Below are positions 31,220 through 38,946 of a DNA stretch of 64,000 bases, in pieces. The stretch comes from Mycobacterium sp. 236(2023) (GTDB lineage Bacteria > Actinomycetota > Actinomycetes > Mycobacteriales > Mycobacteriaceae): the NCBI RefSeq assembly GCF_029623955.1, contig NZ_JARSBP010000002.1, positions 1,364,001 through 1,428,000 on the forward strand, in the 5' to 3' direction. The translations under genes and the position numbers were made by a program. The notes beneath the pieces were generated by a model, which searched no databases, was not told the DNA's origin, and was given only the letters and a program-made list of their open reading frames with translations. Every line of letters begins with the position of its first letter. Position 1 is the first letter of the stretch.

Positions 31220-33487
31220 ATGGCCAAGCTCAGTGACGGTTTGGACTTCGTACTCGGGAAGAAGGCGGCCGACCCGCTCGAGGAGCATCTCGGTCTTCGC
31301 ACCGTCGACGATCTGGTGCGCTACTTCCCGCGCAAGTACAGCGACGCGATGGCGGTGCGCGGCGAGGGCGAGGAGATCGATCTCGAAGTGGGTGAACACG
31401 TCACGTTCGTCGACACCATCGCCGCCGTCGAGCTCAAACGCGTCAGGAACCAGCCCTCGCGGGAGTTCATGGTCGTCACGCTGCGCGATCGCCGGCCGAA
31501 GGTGACTGCGACGTTCTTCAATCCCAAGTGGCTCAAGAACGCCCTCGTCGAAGGTGCGGAGGTGATGCTGTCGGGGGAGGTCGGCTACTTCCGTGGCGTC
31601 ATGCAGCTGACCCACCCGGCGTTCATGGTGCTCAATGCCAAGGGCGGCAGGACCATCGGCACCAAGTCACTGACGAAGATCGCCGACGCCAGCGCGGCCA
31701 CGGGCGATGATCTGCTCGCCGAGTTCGAGAAGGCGTTCTTCCCGATCTACGCCGCCACCGCGAAGGTGCAGACCTGGGACATCTACGCCTGTGTGCGGCA
31801 GGCGCTGGCGGTACTCGACCCGGTTCCCGAGCCGCTTCCGGATCAATTTGTGCGCGAGCACAATCTGATGGGCGAGGACGAGGCACTGCGCGCCGTCCAC
31901 CTCAGTGACAACGAGGCAGACCGCACCCGGGCCATCGAGCGGCTCACGTTCGACGAGGCCATCGGCCTGCAGTGGGGACTGGTGACGCGCAGGAACAGTG
32001 AGCTCGGCGCCTCCGGTCCCCCCGGTGCGCTCCGGGCCGGCGGGTTGAGGACGGCGATGACGGCGCAGCTGCCGTTCGAACTGACGGCCGGGCAGGACGA
32101 GGTGCTCGGCGTCATCTCGGCCGAATTGGGGCTGCCCCGGCCGATGAACAGGATGCTGCAGGGCGAGGTCGGGTCCGGCAAGACCGTGGTCTCGTTGCTG
32201 GCGATGCTGCAGATGATCGACGCCGGGTATCAGTGCGCCCTGCTCGCGCCGACGGAAGTCCTTGCCGCACAACATGCGTTGTCGATGCGGGCGATGCTCG
32301 GACCGCTGGCCGGCGCCGGGGAACTCGGCGGCGCCGAGAACGCGACGAGGGTCGCGCTGCTGACGGGATCGATGACGGCGCAGCAGAAGCGCGATGTGCG
32401 CAGGGAGATCTCGTCGGGTCAAGCGGGCATCGTGATCGGCACCCACGCGCTGCTGCAGGACGCCGTGGAGTTCGACAACCTGGGCATGGTCGTCGTGGAC
32501 GAGCAGCACCGGTTCGGCGTCGAGCAGCGTGATCGGTTGCGCGCCAAGGCCCCTGCGGGAATCACGCCACACCTGCTCGTGATGACGGCGACGCCGATCC
32601 CCAGGACGGTGGCGCTGACCTATTACGGCGATCTGGAGACCTCGACGCTGCGGGAGCTTCCCCGGGGCAGGCAACCCATCGTCACGAACACCATCTTCGA
32701 GACGCAGAAGCCGGCGTGGCTCGAGCGTGCCTGGGCGCGCGTCGCGGAGGAGGTCGCCGCCGGACGGCAGGCCTATGTCGTCGCGTCGCGGATCGACGAG
32801 GACGACAAACCTGCCGACGAGGCAACGAAGGGCGCCAAGAAGTCCAAGAAGGCGGCGAAGGGGGAGACGCTCGACAAGGGGCCACCACCCGTCACCGTCA
32901 TCGACCTTCTCGCCCGGCTCGAGCGTGGCCCGTTGAAGGGGTTGCGGCTGGGGCTGATGCACGGGCGGCTCTCCGGGGATGAGAAGGAAGCGGTGATGGC
33001 CGCGTTCCGCGCCGGTGAGATCGATGTGCTGGTCTGCACGACGGTCATCGAGGTGGGAGTCGACGTGCCCAATGCCACCGTCATGGTGGTGATGGACGGT
33101 GATCGCTTCGGAATCAGCCAACTGCACCAGCTGCGCGGCCGGATCGGCCGCGGCGAGCACCCCAGCCTGTGCCTTCTGGTCACCAAGTTGCCCGAATCCT
33201 CCAAGGCGGGCCAGCGACTCAACGCGGTCGCGGCCACCCAGGACGGTTTCGCGCTCGCCGACCTCGATCTCGCCGAGCGCAGCGAGGGTGATGTGCTGGG
33301 CTTCCACCAGTCCGGGCGGGCGATCACGTTGCAGTTCCTCTCACTCGCTCACCACCTCGACATCATCCTGACGGCAAAGGCGTTGTGCGAGAACGTCTAC
33401 GAGGCCGATCCGCTCGATGCGGGGATGGCTGCGCTGTCGGCGCCGTTCGTCGACGCCGACAAAGTGCAGTTCCTGGACATGTCGTGA
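31220..33487 (+). CDS. recG: ATP-dependent DNA helicase RecG
   Basis: 755 residues. It remodels stalled forks and D-loops. The N-terminal wedge/OB domain (about 1-160) contains VEGAEVMLSGEVGYFRG. Helicase motifs are GQ (FELTAGQDEVL), Walker A GEVGSGKTVVSLLAM (about 314-328), APTEVLAAQH, DEQHRFGVEQR (about 426), MTATPIPRT and VIEVGVDVPNATVMV, with the RecG-specific QLHQLRGRIGRG at about 633. A Lys-rich insertion (GAKKSKKAAKG, about residues 537-547) interrupts the second RecA-like domain. ATG 31220 overlaps neither neighbour, but the next gene overlaps its stop by 4 nt. Confidence 0.96.
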   Translation: MAKLSDGLDFVLGKKAADPLEEHLGLRTVDDLVRYFPRKYSDAMAVRGEGEEIDLEVGEHVTFVDTIAAVELKRVRNQPSREFMVVTLRDRRPKVTATFFNPKWLKNALVEGAEVMLSGEVGYFRGVMQLTHPAFMVLNAKGGRTIGTKSLTKIADASAATGDDLLAEFEKAFFPIYAATAKVQTWDIYACVRQALAVLDPVPEPLPDQFVREHNLMGEDEALRAVHLSDNEADRTRAIERLTFDEAIGLQWGLVTRRNSELGASGPPGALRAGGLRTAMTAQLPFELTAGQDEVLGVISAELGLPRPMNRMLQGEVGSGKTVVSLLAMLQMIDAGYQCALLAPTEVLAAQHALSMRAMLGPLAGAGELGGAENATRVALLTGSMTAQQKRDVRREISSGQAGIVIGTHALLQDAVEFDNLGMVVVDEQHRFGVEQRDRLRAKAPAGITPHLLVMTATPIPRTVALTYYGDLETSTLRELPRGRQPIVTNTIFETQKPAWLERAWARVAEEVAAGRQAYVVASRIDEDDKPADEATKGAKKSKKAAKGETLDKGPPPVTVIDLLARLERGPLKGLRLGLMHGRLSGDEKEAVMAAFRAGEIDVLVCTTVIEVGVDVPNATVMVVMDGDRFGISQLHQLRGRIGRGEHPSLCLLVTKLPESSKAGQRLNAVAATQDGFALADLDLAERSEGDVLGFHQSGRAITLQFLSLAHHLDIILTAKALCENVYEADPLDAGMAALSAPFVDADKVQFLDMS

Positions 33488-34191
33488 GGCGCAAGCAGAC
33501 GTTGTGGCTGGCGGTCGCGGTGGTGCTGGCGGTCCTCGTCGCCTATCAGGTGAGCGTGACGTCGGAAGGCCCGTCGCATTACGTCGCCGACGCCGACATC
33601 CCGACGGTCGCGCCCGGTGCCGACGTGCTGTCCGGCATCGTCGAGGTGCCTGAGCGGATCCGTGGAAATGACTATCGCAGAGCAGCTTTCGGCGAGTCGT
33701 GGTCCGACGACACGACGGCGCCTGGCGGACACAACGGCTGTGACACCCGCAATGACATCCTCGACCGGGACCTGATCGACAAGACCTATGTGGCGATCTC
33801 GCGGTGCCCCACAGCCGTGGCCACCGGGGTGCTGCTCGATCCCTACACCAACGCGACCGTGCCGTTCACCCGCGGCAACCAGACCGGCGCCTCGGTGCAG
33901 ATCGACCACCTCGTACCGCTCGCTTTGGCGTGGGACCTCGGCGCGCGTGACTGGACCGCCGACATGCGGGAACGGTTCGCCAACGATCCCGCCAATCTGC
34001 TTGCCGTCGCCGGAGGGGCGAACCAGGACAAGGGGGACAAACAGCCGTCGCTGTGGATGCCACCGAACGCGGCGTTCCACTGCCAGTACGCGGTCCAGTT
34101 CGTCGAGGTCCTTCGCGGTTACGCGCTGCCTGTCGACGCGGCATCCGCCCCGGTTCTGCGTGATGCGGCGCGCACCTGCCCCGTCGCCTGA
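33484..34191 (+). CDS. Exported HNH nuclease-like protein (DUF1524, Rv2972c homologue)
   Basis: 235 residues. The N-terminus is a signal anchor (KQTLWLAVAVVLAVLVAYQV). The mature part has the DUF1524/GmrSD-type HNH fold: RGNDYRRAAFGESW, NGCDTRNDILDRDL, QIDHLVPLALAWDLGARDW (His near residue 142), NDPANLLAVAGGANQDKGDK and WMPPNAAFHCQYAVQFVEV. Three or four Cys probably form disulfides outside the cytoplasm. Related secreted proteins are extracellular DNases; this activity is inferred. GTG 33484 overlaps the recG stop. It is the last gene of the fakA-recG run. Confidence 0.87.
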   Translation: MRRKQTLWLAVAVVLAVLVAYQVSVTSEGPSHYVADADIPTVAPGADVLSGIVEVPERIRGNDYRRAAFGESWSDDTTAPGGHNGCDTRNDILDRDLIDKTYVAISRCPTAVATGVLLDPYTNATVPFTRGNQTGASVQIDHLVPLALAWDLGARDWTADMRERFANDPANLLAVAGGANQDKGDKQPSLWMPPNAAFHCQYAVQFVEVLRGYALPVDAASAPVLRDAARTCPVA

Positions 34192-34210
34192 CAGGCGTGC
34201 CGATCGGCAA

Positions 34211-34279
34211 TATTGACGTACGCAGCTAATTACGGAACATAAATTTAAGTTTGATCTGGGCTGTATGCGTGTAACTATG
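34211..34279 (+). repeat. Upstream module, copy 1
   Basis: TATTGACG at 34211, CAGCTAAT at 34223, and GTGTAACTATG ending with an ATG at 34277-34279. The three boxes have exactly the same spacing as in copy 2 (12 and 63 nt from the first box), while the DNA between them is not conserved. Confidence 0.65.
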
Positions 34280-34369
34280 ACTGTGTTGACGTTGCAGGCA
34301 GCAAACCTCTGGGGCGCGTTCGGGGCGCCCCTGGGGAGTCGAAGATGCCGAGGTCGGCACAGCGATTAG
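34277..34369 (+). CDS. Possible 30-aa small ORF after module copy 1
   Basis: Starts at the ATG that ends module copy 1 (MTVLTLQAANLWGAFGAP...) and stops at TAG 34367-34369. There is no Shine-Dalgarno sequence. Its only support is the conserved position of the ATG in the two modules. It may be a leader peptide or non-coding. Confidence 0.3.
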   Translation: MTVLTLQAANLWGAFGAPLGSRRCRGRHSD

Positions 34370-34445
34370 AGCGCCGCCGCGACGTGAATTGTTTTCCGGT
34401 GTGCGCCGGGGTCGCGGCAGGTCTGCCCGGCTCCGGCGCAACGGA

Positions 34446-34514
34446 TATTGACGGGTTCAGCTAATCGACATCGCGGCGACTCCCTGCGTAATGACCTCTC
34501 TACGTGTCACTATG
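34446..34514 (+). repeat. Upstream module, copy 2
   Basis: TATTGACG at 34446, CAGCTAAT at 34458, and GTGTCACTATG ending with an ATG at 34512-34514, 235 bp downstream of copy 1. The identity is confined to the boxes, so this looks like a selected regulatory arrangement rather than a recent duplication. Confidence 0.65.
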
Positions 34515-34571
34515 GCGACGCAGAGCTACCTGCGGCAAATCTGGACAACCTCGCGGATGGGGAGTGGTTGA
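34512..34571 (+). CDS. 19-aa upstream ORF coupled to the proline-rich gene
   Basis: Begins at the ATG of module copy 2 (MATQSYLRQIW...) and stops at TGA 34569-34571, overlapping the next ATG as TGATG. This stop-start overlap suggests that translation of the small ORF delivers ribosomes to the proline-rich gene. The peptide has no recognisable domain. Confidence 0.5.
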   Translation: MATQSYLRQIWTTSRMGSG

Positions 34572-35098
34572 TGACGGTCATCGCAAGAGTCCTGATAAGG
34601 GCTGCTGTGGGTGCGGCTTTCGCGGGCATCCTTGCCGCAGGCGCTGCCGCGCCCGCGTCGGCGCAGCCGGGCGCCCCCACCGGTCCCGACGACCCACGGT
34701 GCATCACCATGCCGACGGATCCGGTGTGTCACGGCGGTCCCTATGCGCCGCCGGCTCCACCCGCTTCACCCGGCCCGCCGACGGGCCCGCTGGACCCGAG
34801 CTGCATGTCCAATCCCGCCGATGCGGCCTGCGTCGGCAGCCCCTATGTGCCGACTCCGCCGCCGCCACCGCCGCCACCCGTGGCGCCGCCGCCTCCGGTC
34901 GCGCCGCCGATTGCTCCGCCACCGGTCGCTCCGCCACCGATCATCACGCCGCCGCCCGTGATGGCCCCGCCCGTCATCGCGCCGCCGCCCGTCATGGCCC
35001 CGCCGGTGATGGCGCCGCCACCGGTCATGCCGACCATCTCGACACCGTCGATCTCACCGACGATGTCGGGCGGCGCGGGCATGCCCGGCATCCTGTGA
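34571..35098 (+). CDS. Secreted proline-rich protein with two Cys-pair repeats
   Basis: 175 residues. It has a Sec signal peptide with hydrophobic core VLIRAAVGAAFAGILAAGAA and likely cleavage after ASAQ (about residue 32). The mature N-terminus contains two copies of the pattern D-P-x-C-x4-P-x-D-x2-C-x-G-x-P-Y (DPRCITMPTDPVCHGGPY and DPSCMSNPADAACVGSPY). A long Pro/Val/Ala/Met stretch (PPPVAPP, PPVMAPP units, about 95-160) and a short Ser/Thr/Gly tail follow. It resembles mycobacterial exported proline-rich antigens of unknown function and is not a PE/PPE protein. ATG 34571 has GGGGAG 7 nt upstream and overlaps the uORF stop. It is convergent with the DyP gene. Confidence 0.8.
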   Translation: MTVIARVLIRAAVGAAFAGILAAGAAAPASAQPGAPTGPDDPRCITMPTDPVCHGGPYAPPAPPASPGPPTGPLDPSCMSNPADAACVGSPYVPTPPPPPPPPVAPPPPVAPPIAPPPVAPPPIITPPPVMAPPVIAPPPVMAPPVMAPPPVMPTISTPSISPTMSGGAGMPGIL

Positions 35099-35108
35099 CG
35101 GCGGTCCC

Positions 35109-36308
35109 TCACTCCAGCAGAGACTGACCGAGATACCCGCCGTCGGGCACGCCAGGCAGGATCGCGAAGATCGCTGAGCCGATCGTCGTGATCCAGAGGT
35201 TCAGCGCGTCGGCGTCGGCCAGCCGTTGCTGTACCGGCACGAACTGCCTCGCCGGATCACGTTGGTATGCGGCGAAAATCAGTCCGGCGTCGGTGGTTCC
35301 GTCGATCGGCGGGTCGTCGTAGTTGTATGCGCGCCGCAGAAACCGCTCGCCGTCTCCACGGTGACGGGCCAGCGCCACATGGGAATTCGGCGGGATGACC
35401 GGGATGCCGTTCTCTGTGGCCGCGAGATCGGGTTCGTCGAACTCCTGCGTGCCCGTCAACGGAGCGCCGCTGTCGAGCCGGCGGCCCACGGTCAGTTCCT
35501 TACTGGTCCGGTCGAGTTCGTCCCACGTGTCCAACTCGGCGCGCACCCGGCGGACCACCAGGATCGTCCCGCCGCGGAACCACGGCTGCTGCGATCCGTC
35601 GTCCCACACGTTCCGGTCGAGTTCCGCGGTGTCGCGCAGGTTCGCGGTGCCGTCGACCTGCCCCATCAGGTTCCGCATCGTCGCACCGGAGGCGTCGGCC
35701 CCTCGCGCGGTACGGAACCCACTCTGCCGCCACCGTTGGCGGGCCAACGTCCGAACGTTCTTCAGCAGAACCCTTGCCGTATGCGAGACGGCGGACGGGT
35801 CGTCGGCGCAGATCTGCAGCAGCACATCGCCACCGCACCATCGCGGTTCAAGTCGGTCGGTGCCGAACGCGGGAAGCTCGGCCGCCGCATCGGGGCGACG
35901 GCGTGGCAGCCCGATGGCATCGAAGGTGCGGGGGCTGATGCCCACGGTGACGGTCAGCCGTGCGGGCCGGTGCGCCAGTTCCGGTTCGGTGTCGGCCACC
36001 GCGGCTCGGCCCTGGGTGAGTCTCGCCGCATCGGCGCTCCACAGTTTGAGAATCGCTGTCAGCGTGTCGCGAACCCCACGGCCGGCGCTGGGCGTCAGGT
36101 CCAACGCGACGAACAACGCGTGCGCCTGTGCGGCGGTGCTGACTCCGGCTTGGTGCGGTCCGTGAAACGGCTCGGTGTCCGTGCCGAATCCCCGTGGCGG
36201 TGTGGCTGATTCAGCGGTGGCGCACTTGGTCAGTGTTGCTGTGGCCGCCAAGGCGGCACCTCCGGTGAAGAGGTGCCGCCGGTTGACGGTCCAGCGTCGC
36301 TCAGCCAT
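35109..36308 (-). CDS. Tat-exported DyP-type heme peroxidase (DtpA/EfeB-like)
   Basis: 399 residues from ATG 36308. The N-terminus NRRHLFTGGAALAATATLTK carries a twin-Arg motif and hydrophobic core, so it should be exported folded through Tat. The DyP signature GxxDG is in MGQVDGTANLRD (about residue 215), and FRGGTILVVRRVRAELDTWD plus RRAYNYDD are the conserved heme-pocket parts. The family oxidises dyes and phenols with H2O2; EfeB-type members act on heme, and Streptomyces DtpA works in extracellular copper trafficking. An in-frame earlier start would add 16 residues, but ATG 36308 overlaps the PCuAC stop by 8 nt, as expected for coupling. It is the last gene of the four-gene set. Confidence 0.9.
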   Translation of the reverse strand: MAERRWTVNRRHLFTGGAALAATATLTKCATAESATPPRGFGTDTEPFHGPHQAGVSTAAQAHALFVALDLTPSAGRGVRDTLTAILKLWSADAARLTQGRAAVADTEPELAHRPARLTVTVGISPRTFDAIGLPRRRPDAAAELPAFGTDRLEPRWCGGDVLLQICADDPSAVSHTARVLLKNVRTLARQRWRQSGFRTARGADASGATMRNLMGQVDGTANLRDTAELDRNVWDDGSQQPWFRGGTILVVRRVRAELDTWDELDRTSKELTVGRRLDSGAPLTGTQEFDEPDLAATENGIPVIPPNSHVALARHRGDGERFLRRAYNYDDPPIDGTTDAGLIFAAYQRDPARQFVPVQQRLADADALNLWITTIGSAIFAILPGVPDGGYLGQSLLE

Positions 36309-36807
36309 GGCCGTGGGCGCTGGGGGAGTACTCCTCGTTGCCTCCGGCGAAGTCACGGACCTGGGCGGTGACCGACATCGTCGACCCGTCCTCGAAGGCG
36401 ACGGTCACCTCGACATCGGCGCCCGGCCGCAGCGGCTCCGTGAGATCCATCAGCATCAGGTGGTCACCGCCGGGGGTCAGTTCGTGGGTGCCGCCCGGCG
36501 GGATCGTGACACCTCCCTCCTTGGGGCGCATCGTGTTCGTCCCGCCGGCACCCGGCGCAATCTCGTGCACTTCTCCGCGCTCCGCTGCGGGCGACTCCGC
36601 GCCGACGATCTGAACGTCATGGTCACCGGTGTTGGTCAGGGTGCCGAACACTGCCGTCATCCCGGAATCCGCTGCGCTGGCCCACGGACTGTCGAACGTC
36701 GTGGAAGAAGCCATCGTGACCGGTTCCGTAGGCTCCGGCGTGGAGCAACCGGGAAGCAACGCCGCGGCAAGTGCGATGACGAGTGCGCCGATCTTCTTGT
36801 CAGACAT
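36301..36807 (-). CDS. PCu(A)C-domain copper chaperone lipoprotein (ECuC-like)
   Basis: 168 residues. It has a lipoprotein signal, VIALAAALLPGC, with the acylated Cys at about residue 21. The PCuAC domain has the copper ligands in the usual order: His in EVHEIAP (about 81), Met in NTMRPKEGG (about 93), then His and Met in GGDHLMLMDL (about 113-117). The family binds Cu(I) outside the membrane and passes it to cytochrome oxidase or other cuproenzymes. It overlaps the PepSY gene start by 8 nt and the DyP gene by 8 nt. The C-terminal SPSAHGHG adds two more His. Confidence 0.9.
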   Translation of the reverse strand: MSDKKIGALVIALAAALLPGCSTPEPTEPVTMASSTTFDSPWASAADSGMTAVFGTLTNTGDHDVQIVGAESPAAERGEVHEIAPGAGGTNTMRPKEGGVTIPPGGTHELTPGGDHLMLMDLTEPLRPGADVEVTVAFEDGSTMSVTAQVRDFAGGNEEYSPSAHGHG

Positions 36808-38230
36808 CGGCGTTCGCCTTGTTTCGCTTGATCGCTCCGATGATGACGTCGATCGCGATGAACGCGGCGAGGCTTACCCCGAGCAGCGGCAGGAACCAGC
36901 CGACCGCCACAGTCGCAACGACGACACCACCGATCGCGACCGGGTGAAGCCGCCTGACACCGCCCCTGACCGGAGGCCGTCCGACCGCCCAGCGCGAGCC
37001 GCGTGTCGGCCTGCGCTGCCACCACATCAGGTAGCCGCGGCTGATCACCGTCACCAGCCCGACGGCGATGCCGAGCAGCACCAGCTGATTGAGCAGACCG
37101 AACAGGAAGCCCATATGGCCCCGGATGCCCCAGTCGGCGAGCTTGGCGATCAGCGAATAGTCACGCCAGTAGTCGATCTCACTGGTCACCCGGAACCCGG
37201 CGGGATCGACCGACGCGGAGTTCGTCGTCCACCGGTACGGTTTGTCGATCTCGGCCACGGTGATGCCCTCACCGTGTTCGACGGGCATCGTCAGCTCGAC
37301 GGGAAGGTGCACGCCTGCCGCGGCGGCGGAGTCCAGGACAGCGGAGAAGTCCACCGTCGACGGGTCGAGTGTTGCGTGTTCGGCCGATGTCCCACCGTGG
37401 CCGGCGTGCTCGCCACCGGAGGGCAGTTCCGTATCCAACTGGGGGCGTTGCCAGTTCAGCGCCGTCCTGATGTCGGTCACGTGAGCTCCGGCGTAGGTTG
37501 ACCACGTGATCCCGGTGGCGGACAGGAACAGCAGCCCGGCGAGAAGCCAAACGCCCGTCGCCCCATGCCAATTCAGCGTTCGGGACCGCCCCGACACGGT
37601 GCGATCCACCGTCAGGACCCGCGCCTTGCGGCCGCGTCGGCGGTCCCCGGCTGTCTTGACCAGCCACAGGTACAGTCCACCGAGCGCCACCACCCACAGC
37701 CATGACGCCGCGAGCTCGCTGTAGATGCGGCCCGGCTCACCGAGGTTGAGGTGGCGGTGGAACCCGTCGAGCCAGGTGCTCAACGGCAGATAACCCAACC
37801 AGGTCGCCTCCTCACCCAGGACGCGCCCGGAGTACGGGTCGACGAAGACCGCGCGCAACAGTTCCTCGTCGAGATCCGGGTCGGTGAAATAGATGCGGGT
37901 GGACTCGTCCGGTGCGGCGGCCGGGCGCATGCCCGTGACGGTCAGGCCGGGGTGTGCCGACTGAGCCGCGGCGACCTGGTCGCGCAACGGCACCGGCCGC
38001 TCCGCGGGCTCGACGGTCAACACGTCGCGGTAGACGAACTTTTCGAGCGTCGGTGCCATGGCGTACAGGCCGCCGGTGATGGCGGCGACGACGAGGAAGG
38101 GCGCCACGAGAATGCCGGCGTAGAAGTGCAGCCGGACGATGAAGGCGCGCCAACGATGTCGTGGAATCGCCTGTGGTGGTTCGGGAGTGCGGGTAGGAGT
38201 GGGGTCGAGAGTGTCATCGGGGATGGTCAT
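36800..38230 (-). CDS. PepSY-associated transmembrane protein
   Basis: 476 residues with four main helices: FIVRLHFYAGILVAPFLVVAAITGGLY, AASWLWVVALGGLYLWLV, GVWLLAGLLFLSATGITWS and LNQLVLLGIAVGLVTVISRGYL. A hydrophobic C-terminal hairpin follows. It has the WR..RLHFYAG, WLDGFHRHLNLGEPG and TLNWHGATGVW signatures of PepSY_TM proteins, whose conserved His could ligate heme or metal. A His-rich external stretch EHAGHGGTSAEHA lies around residue 275. Homologues are often copper- or iron-regulated, and some act as ferric-chelate reductases; the exact role here is unknown. Its stop overlaps the PCuAC start. Confidence 0.88.
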   Translation of the reverse strand: MTIPDDTLDPTPTRTPEPPQAIPRHRWRAFIVRLHFYAGILVAPFLVVAAITGGLYAMAPTLEKFVYRDVLTVEPAERPVPLRDQVAAAQSAHPGLTVTGMRPAAAPDESTRIYFTDPDLDEELLRAVFVDPYSGRVLGEEATWLGYLPLSTWLDGFHRHLNLGEPGRIYSELAASWLWVVALGGLYLWLVKTAGDRRRGRKARVLTVDRTVSGRSRTLNWHGATGVWLLAGLLFLSATGITWSTYAGAHVTDIRTALNWQRPQLDTELPSGGEHAGHGGTSAEHATLDPSTVDFSAVLDSAAAAGVHLPVELTMPVEHGEGITVAEIDKPYRWTTNSASVDPAGFRVTSEIDYWRDYSLIAKLADWGIRGHMGFLFGLLNQLVLLGIAVGLVTVISRGYLMWWQRRPTRGSRWAVGRPPVRGGVRRLHPVAIGGVVVATVAVGWFLPLLGVSLAAFIAIDVIIGAIKRNKANADV

Positions 38231-38357
38231 GGGTTGGGGCTTTCACGTCGAAGCGTCGCGCAGGGGCCATCAGCACGCACGGGTGCGACGGCAGTGCCCG
38301 GCCACCGCGGCGGTACGCCGTGGCTCGGGTGACAGGTGCTTGAGGTGGAGCAGGCCG

Positions 38358-38897
38358 TCAGGCGGCCGCGACTGCTGACGGGGGAGCGCGCATCCCCAGA
38401 CCGGTGGCCAGAACCGGCCGAACCGCAACGACTTTCGTGACACGGCGTCTGACGCGAATGGCCGGGCGGGTGCTGGACTGGGCGAACAGCCGCAGCCAGC
38501 ACAGCACCGATGCGCAGACGACATAGAGATATTCGGCGGCAGAGATCGCCGCACCGAGAATCAGCGCCGCTCCGGCGTGCGCCGCGATCATCGACGGTCC
38601 GAGGCCCATGTCGAACCCGCCGTGATGGTGGCCGGTGACCGTCAGCGCAGCGTGTCCGAGGAACTGGGCCGAGGCCAAGGCGGAGGTGATCGCGGCCCAT
38701 CGCGCGGCGTGGCCCTCGAGGTGCACGCTGCCCGCCAGGGCCCCTACGGTCGCGCACAAGAGCAGCGTCAACACCAGCGCGCTGCCGTGGGGCAGACCGC
38801 CGCCCGCGGCGGCGTGTGCGCCGACGGTCAGGACAGCCGAAGACAGCCCGACCAGGGCACCGCGCGCCCATCGGGCACGCGTCTTCGGCGAACGCAT
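38358..38897 (-). CDS. Membrane protein heading the copper-type operon
   Basis: 179 residues from ATG 38897. Four or five helices are visible (GALVGLSSAVLTVGAHAAAGG, ALVLTLLLCATVGALAGS, SALASAQFLGHAALTVTG, AAHAGAALILGAAISAAEYLYVV). There is a His-rich loop, TGHHHGGFDMG, plus His in the helices, consistent with metal contact. The C-terminal ~45 residues are basic. I do not recognise a named family. The start is supported by TACAGT at exact leaderless spacing. It is 127 nt upstream of the PepSY gene on the same strand; that gap contains only a small GC-rich hairpin. Confidence 0.75.
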   Translation of the reverse strand: MRSPKTRARWARGALVGLSSAVLTVGAHAAAGGGLPHGSALVLTLLLCATVGALAGSVHLEGHAARWAAITSALASAQFLGHAALTVTGHHHGGFDMGLGPSMIAAHAGAALILGAAISAAEYLYVVCASVLCWLRLFAQSSTRPAIRVRRRVTKVVAVRPVLATGLGMRAPPSAVAAA

Positions 38898-38903
38898 GCG
38901 CGC

Positions 38904-38909
38904 ACTGTA
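38904..38909 (-). promoter_or_regulatory. -10 element of the copper-type operon (leaderless)
   Basis: TACAGT on the minus strand, then GCGCGC, then ATG. Predicted +1 is the A of the start codon at 38897. Confidence 0.55.
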
Positions 38910-38917
38910 CCGCGCGG

Positions 38918-38936
38918 CTACTACATGGCCTAGTAG
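38918..38936. promoter_or_regulatory. Candidate operator palindrome CTACTA-N7-TAGTAG
   Basis: A perfect 6-bp inverted repeat with a 7-bp centre (CATGGCC). It covers the spacer and -35 region of the leaderless promoter just downstream on the minus strand, an ideal place for a repressor. The half-site resembles TACTACA-type operators of BlaI/CopY-family repressors; this is an inference. Confidence 0.5.
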
Positions 38937-38946
38937 AGCGGCGGGC

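Larger units (their letters stand above)
34192..34570 (+). other. 379-nt region upstream of the proline-rich gene
   Basis: This gap holds an AT-rich patch (about 34205-34260, unusual for the window) and two copies of a spaced promoter-like module. After each module comes a short ORF, and a GC-rich inverted repeat (about 34404-34440, arms around GTGCGCCGG and CCGGCGCA) lies between the copies. No longer gene is seen on either strand. The stretch could encode a short structured RNA started from the first module. Confidence 0.5.

Noticed and set aside
34571..35098. PE/PPE family protein
   Set aside because: It has a Sec signal peptide and Pro-Val-Ala repeats but no N-terminal PE or PPE motif.
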